Source of the DNA: Medicago truncatula
Taxonomy: Eukaryota > Streptophyta > Magnoliopsida > Fabales > Fabaceae
Length of the DNA: 64,000 nt
Direction of reading: 5' to 3'
Assembly (NCBI RefSeq): GCF_003473485.1
Contig: NC_053048.1
Coordinates: forward strand, 40,668,755-40,732,754
The position numbers and the translations under genes are program-made. Of the stretch, positions 61,617 to 64,000 are shown piece by piece (within the stretch, counting starts at the first letter, position 1; every line of letters starts with the position of its first letter). The notes beneath the pieces were generated by a model. It saw only the letters and a list, made by a program, of their open reading frames with translations, was not told the DNA's origin and did no database searches.

Positions 61617-63883
61617 ATGGAAGCTAGTTCTAGAGATGTGCAAGGTCAAGGAGAGGATTCAATGAAAGTATACTACAGAGGGATGAGTTTGGCTATGAAT
61701 GCTTTGTTTGGTTCTAGAGCGGTGGTGCAAGGCCAAGGAAAGTCAATGGAAGTATTCAGGGAGGGGATTTGTTTGGTTATCAATTCCTGTGGCCGATTCG
61801 AGCCTATGTTAAATTCGGAGGCGGTGGCCCTCAGCCTGAGTTAAGGCTTTACCGCTTTTGTGACCGCCTTTTTTCTTGTTCCATTCAATCCAAAGACCAG
61901 CTACTTTGTATTCCTTTGGTAAAAATTGCACTCAAGGACCTACTTACTTCTTTTGCTGGACATCCTCTTGATAACAGCACTGAAGAGGTCATTTCTTTTA
62001 CTATTTCTATTGCTTTAATTATCATTTTTTATTCATCAATCTTCACTTTTAAGCATGTATCTATCTTTGTAGGTTTGTGATCAACTAGTGGCTATGTACC
62101 AAGAATGCTTAGAAGGTGATTTTAGCTCTATTCAGATTATCAAGGAAGCCAATTCTCGTCGTCTAATGTGGAAACAAGCAAATAACAATTTTGAATTGGA
62201 AAACGACCCCTTTATGGAGAAAATGAAGCAAGCCAATCTTACAAAACAAGATCGTATATGTGGGGAAATGCTTAAACATGCAAGGAAAACCCTCTCTCTT
62301 AAGAAGAAGAAGAATAAGAAAAAGAAAATCAAGAAAGCTAATCTTAGCCAAACTCGCCTTCTAACACAGAAGGAGGAAACCCCCTCTGTTGAGATTATCC
62401 ACGAAGCCAATACTAGCTGTCTTCTAATGCAGAAACAAGAACAGGTTACTGTTTTATTATATAGTCGAACTTAACTTACTCTGTGTCCCCTTTCGTGGGA
62501 ATAACAATTTTTGTATTTTTATTTTGAAGGCTAATTCATCGTTTGAGATGGACTATTCTAATCTTCCTATCTCGATCAGAGTGTTTAAAAAAGGGGTTGA
62601 TTTTCTTATGGAGAATTTGTGGGTGCGCCATGTCTTCATTCACAAGAAGTGTGGATCCGAATATAGTCACTCCCTAATGCTTCAACAATTTGCTGATTAC
62701 ATCCTCTTTTGGTTCACTCAAACCATAAGTAAACAAATTAAATTAATCGCTTACTTAGTTTCTCCTTTTCTTTTTATTTATTCTGATATTATTCTTTCTT
62801 TCCTTTGTTTGAAAAAAGAGCCGCTTTCTTTTGATTACATAGAAAGGATACTCAGGAACGAAATGTATTCACTCCCGGTAGCGGTTGATAATGATGATGC
62901 TGGTGCTACTAATGCCATCATTAAAGAGGTATATGTCATTTTTTTTTCCTTCGTTTCCAAAATTTATTCTATATTGCTTTTGAATTATATCTTACTCCTA
63001 TAATAAATATTTGGCTCAATTTTATTTTTGGTTCTCCTATTTTCTAAATTCATGATTTTAGTCCTTATATTTAGTTTTTAATGGATTTAGACCCCACACA
63101 TTAGTAGTTTCACAAATTCGGTCCCTCACTTTCCTAATTACAGTAATTTTGAGGGACCAAAAGAGCAGCAATTAAAAAGGTGTAGACCAAATTTGCAAAA
63201 AAATAATTTTGTGTGTGAAGAATGCTTACAATGTCCACTCGTATGTGACTACATAGGTAGCTAAGAAACTCATGGTTATGCATGAAGAATGCTTACAAGA
63301 TAATTTTAGCTCTGTCAAGATTCTCTGGAAGGATAGCTTATCTTGGACGAGCTGCTCAACATCGTTGAATGAAACTACAGGTGAATAGTTTTGGATTGAA
63401 TCCCCATGCCAGTTATAACTTTGTATGCATGATTAATTTGTATTCTGAAGAACATTGATTGAATGAGATGCATGTATCTGGTTATACTTAATAGTTAATG
63501 TATGGCAGTACACCGTGACATTTACGCCTTCTTGAAGTCATAACCGAGCACAACACGACCGTTTGGCTTGTCATATGTTTGTTTTGTTTTGATTTTATTT
63601 GATGTTTGAAAATATGATGCAATTTGCTCAACACTTAGAAGTCTACATAACCGCCTAATTTTGAGAATCTTGCTAAACCGTTTTATTTATAAAAGTAGAG
63701 TTATATGCATGTTGGTTTTAGATTATACTAGCAGTTGTTTTCAATCATTAATTTTTGCTCCATTCATTCAATTTACTTACAAAATTTTGTATGCAATTCT
63801 GATTTAATTTCTAAATTGCACATGTCAGGGCAAAGTAATATCGATTCAGAGATCTTACTGTCAACAGCCCTTGATTTCGGCCG
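61617..63883 (+). CDS. Unrecognised multi-exon gene with repeated modules (continues past right edge)
   Basis: I do not recognise this protein. A 5' UTR intron (donor near 61487, acceptor ending at 61616) places the ATG of MEASSRDVQGQG as the first coding bases. Later exons are 62073-62444, 62530-62728, 62819-62928, 63257-63380 and 63829-63883. All have GT-AG borders and matching phases, which strongly supports a real gene. The first exon(s), 61617-61987, hold two copies of a VQGQG...SM..V...G module in one frame. The following RAYVKFGGGGPQPELRLYRFC to LDNSTEE lies one frame away, so there is an apparent frameshift near the G run at 61763-61766. Exon 62073 encodes YQECLEGDFSSIQIIKEA, and exon 63257 encodes a cognate HEECLQDNFSSVKILWKD, so exons have been duplicated. 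A Lys-rich stretch (KKKKNKKKK) could be a nuclear signal. Confidence 0.6.
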
Positions 63884-64000
63884 GTAATGTTATTTAGATA
63901 TTGCATTTTTTCAATCCTAAACACGGCAGAACTTAATTAATTTAGCAAATCTCTTTATCTGTTGATAGTTTGCAAGTGATAGCGCATATGTTTTCTTTTA

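Noticed and set aside
62132-62410. Minus-strand ORFs over the Lys-rich exon of the unknown gene
   Set aside because: Antisense of the AAG/AAA-rich coding exon; the exon phases support the plus strand.

Overview
The window is nuclear DNA from a flowering plant. It is AT-rich, its genes are split by GT-AG introns, and the gaps are full of transposon relics. The protein set (S-sulfocysteine synthase, a subgroup 1 R2R3-MYB, SKIP24-type F-box, eIF3a, an ENOD8-like GDSL esterase, presenilin) and the Stowaway and SINE types point to a eudicot, most likely a papilionoid legume of the Medicago/clover group. The species call is an inference.

Layout. 1-1437: last coding exon of a GT47 exostosin-like glycosyltransferase (+). 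2921-7764: ten-exon plastid S-sulfocysteine synthase, CS26 type (+), with a miniature LTR element in intron 5 and a 525 bp hAT-like element in intron 7. 7.8-23.8 kb: gene-poor. It holds a dead RNase H/LINE fragment, several MITEs, and a probable 3.3 kb Helitron dominated by about 22 copies of a ~133 bp minisatellite rich in telomere-like TTAGGG/TTTAGGG motifs. 23780-25255: MYB60-like R2R3-MYB gene (-). 29321-30710: SKIP24-like F-box gene (-). 30.9-39.5 kb: a rearranged block with two further partial copies of the F-box locus. One lacks exons 1-2 and carries a Helitron end at its breakpoint. The other has its F-box exon fused to a piece of eIF3a. A dead hAT transposase and other elements lie among them. 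40867-46192: twelve-exon eIF3a gene (-), intact but short at the C-terminus. 46.6-48.0 kb: 1.4 kb Mutator-like element carrying its own TATA box and a 37-codon ORF. 49864-52561: five-exon GDSL esterase/lipase (-). 57280-58551: intronless presenilin (-). 61617 to beyond the right edge: an unrecognised multi-exon gene (+) with repeated modules.

The genes are unrelated housekeeping and regulatory genes and do not form a pathway. The main story is genome dynamics. Duplicated F-box segments give empty and filled site pairs that date insertions, and an eIF3a fragment has been joined in the same transcriptional sense to an F-box exon at a short microhomology. I inferred exon borders by hand from splice consensus, reading phase and remembered family sequence; none was tested against transcripts.
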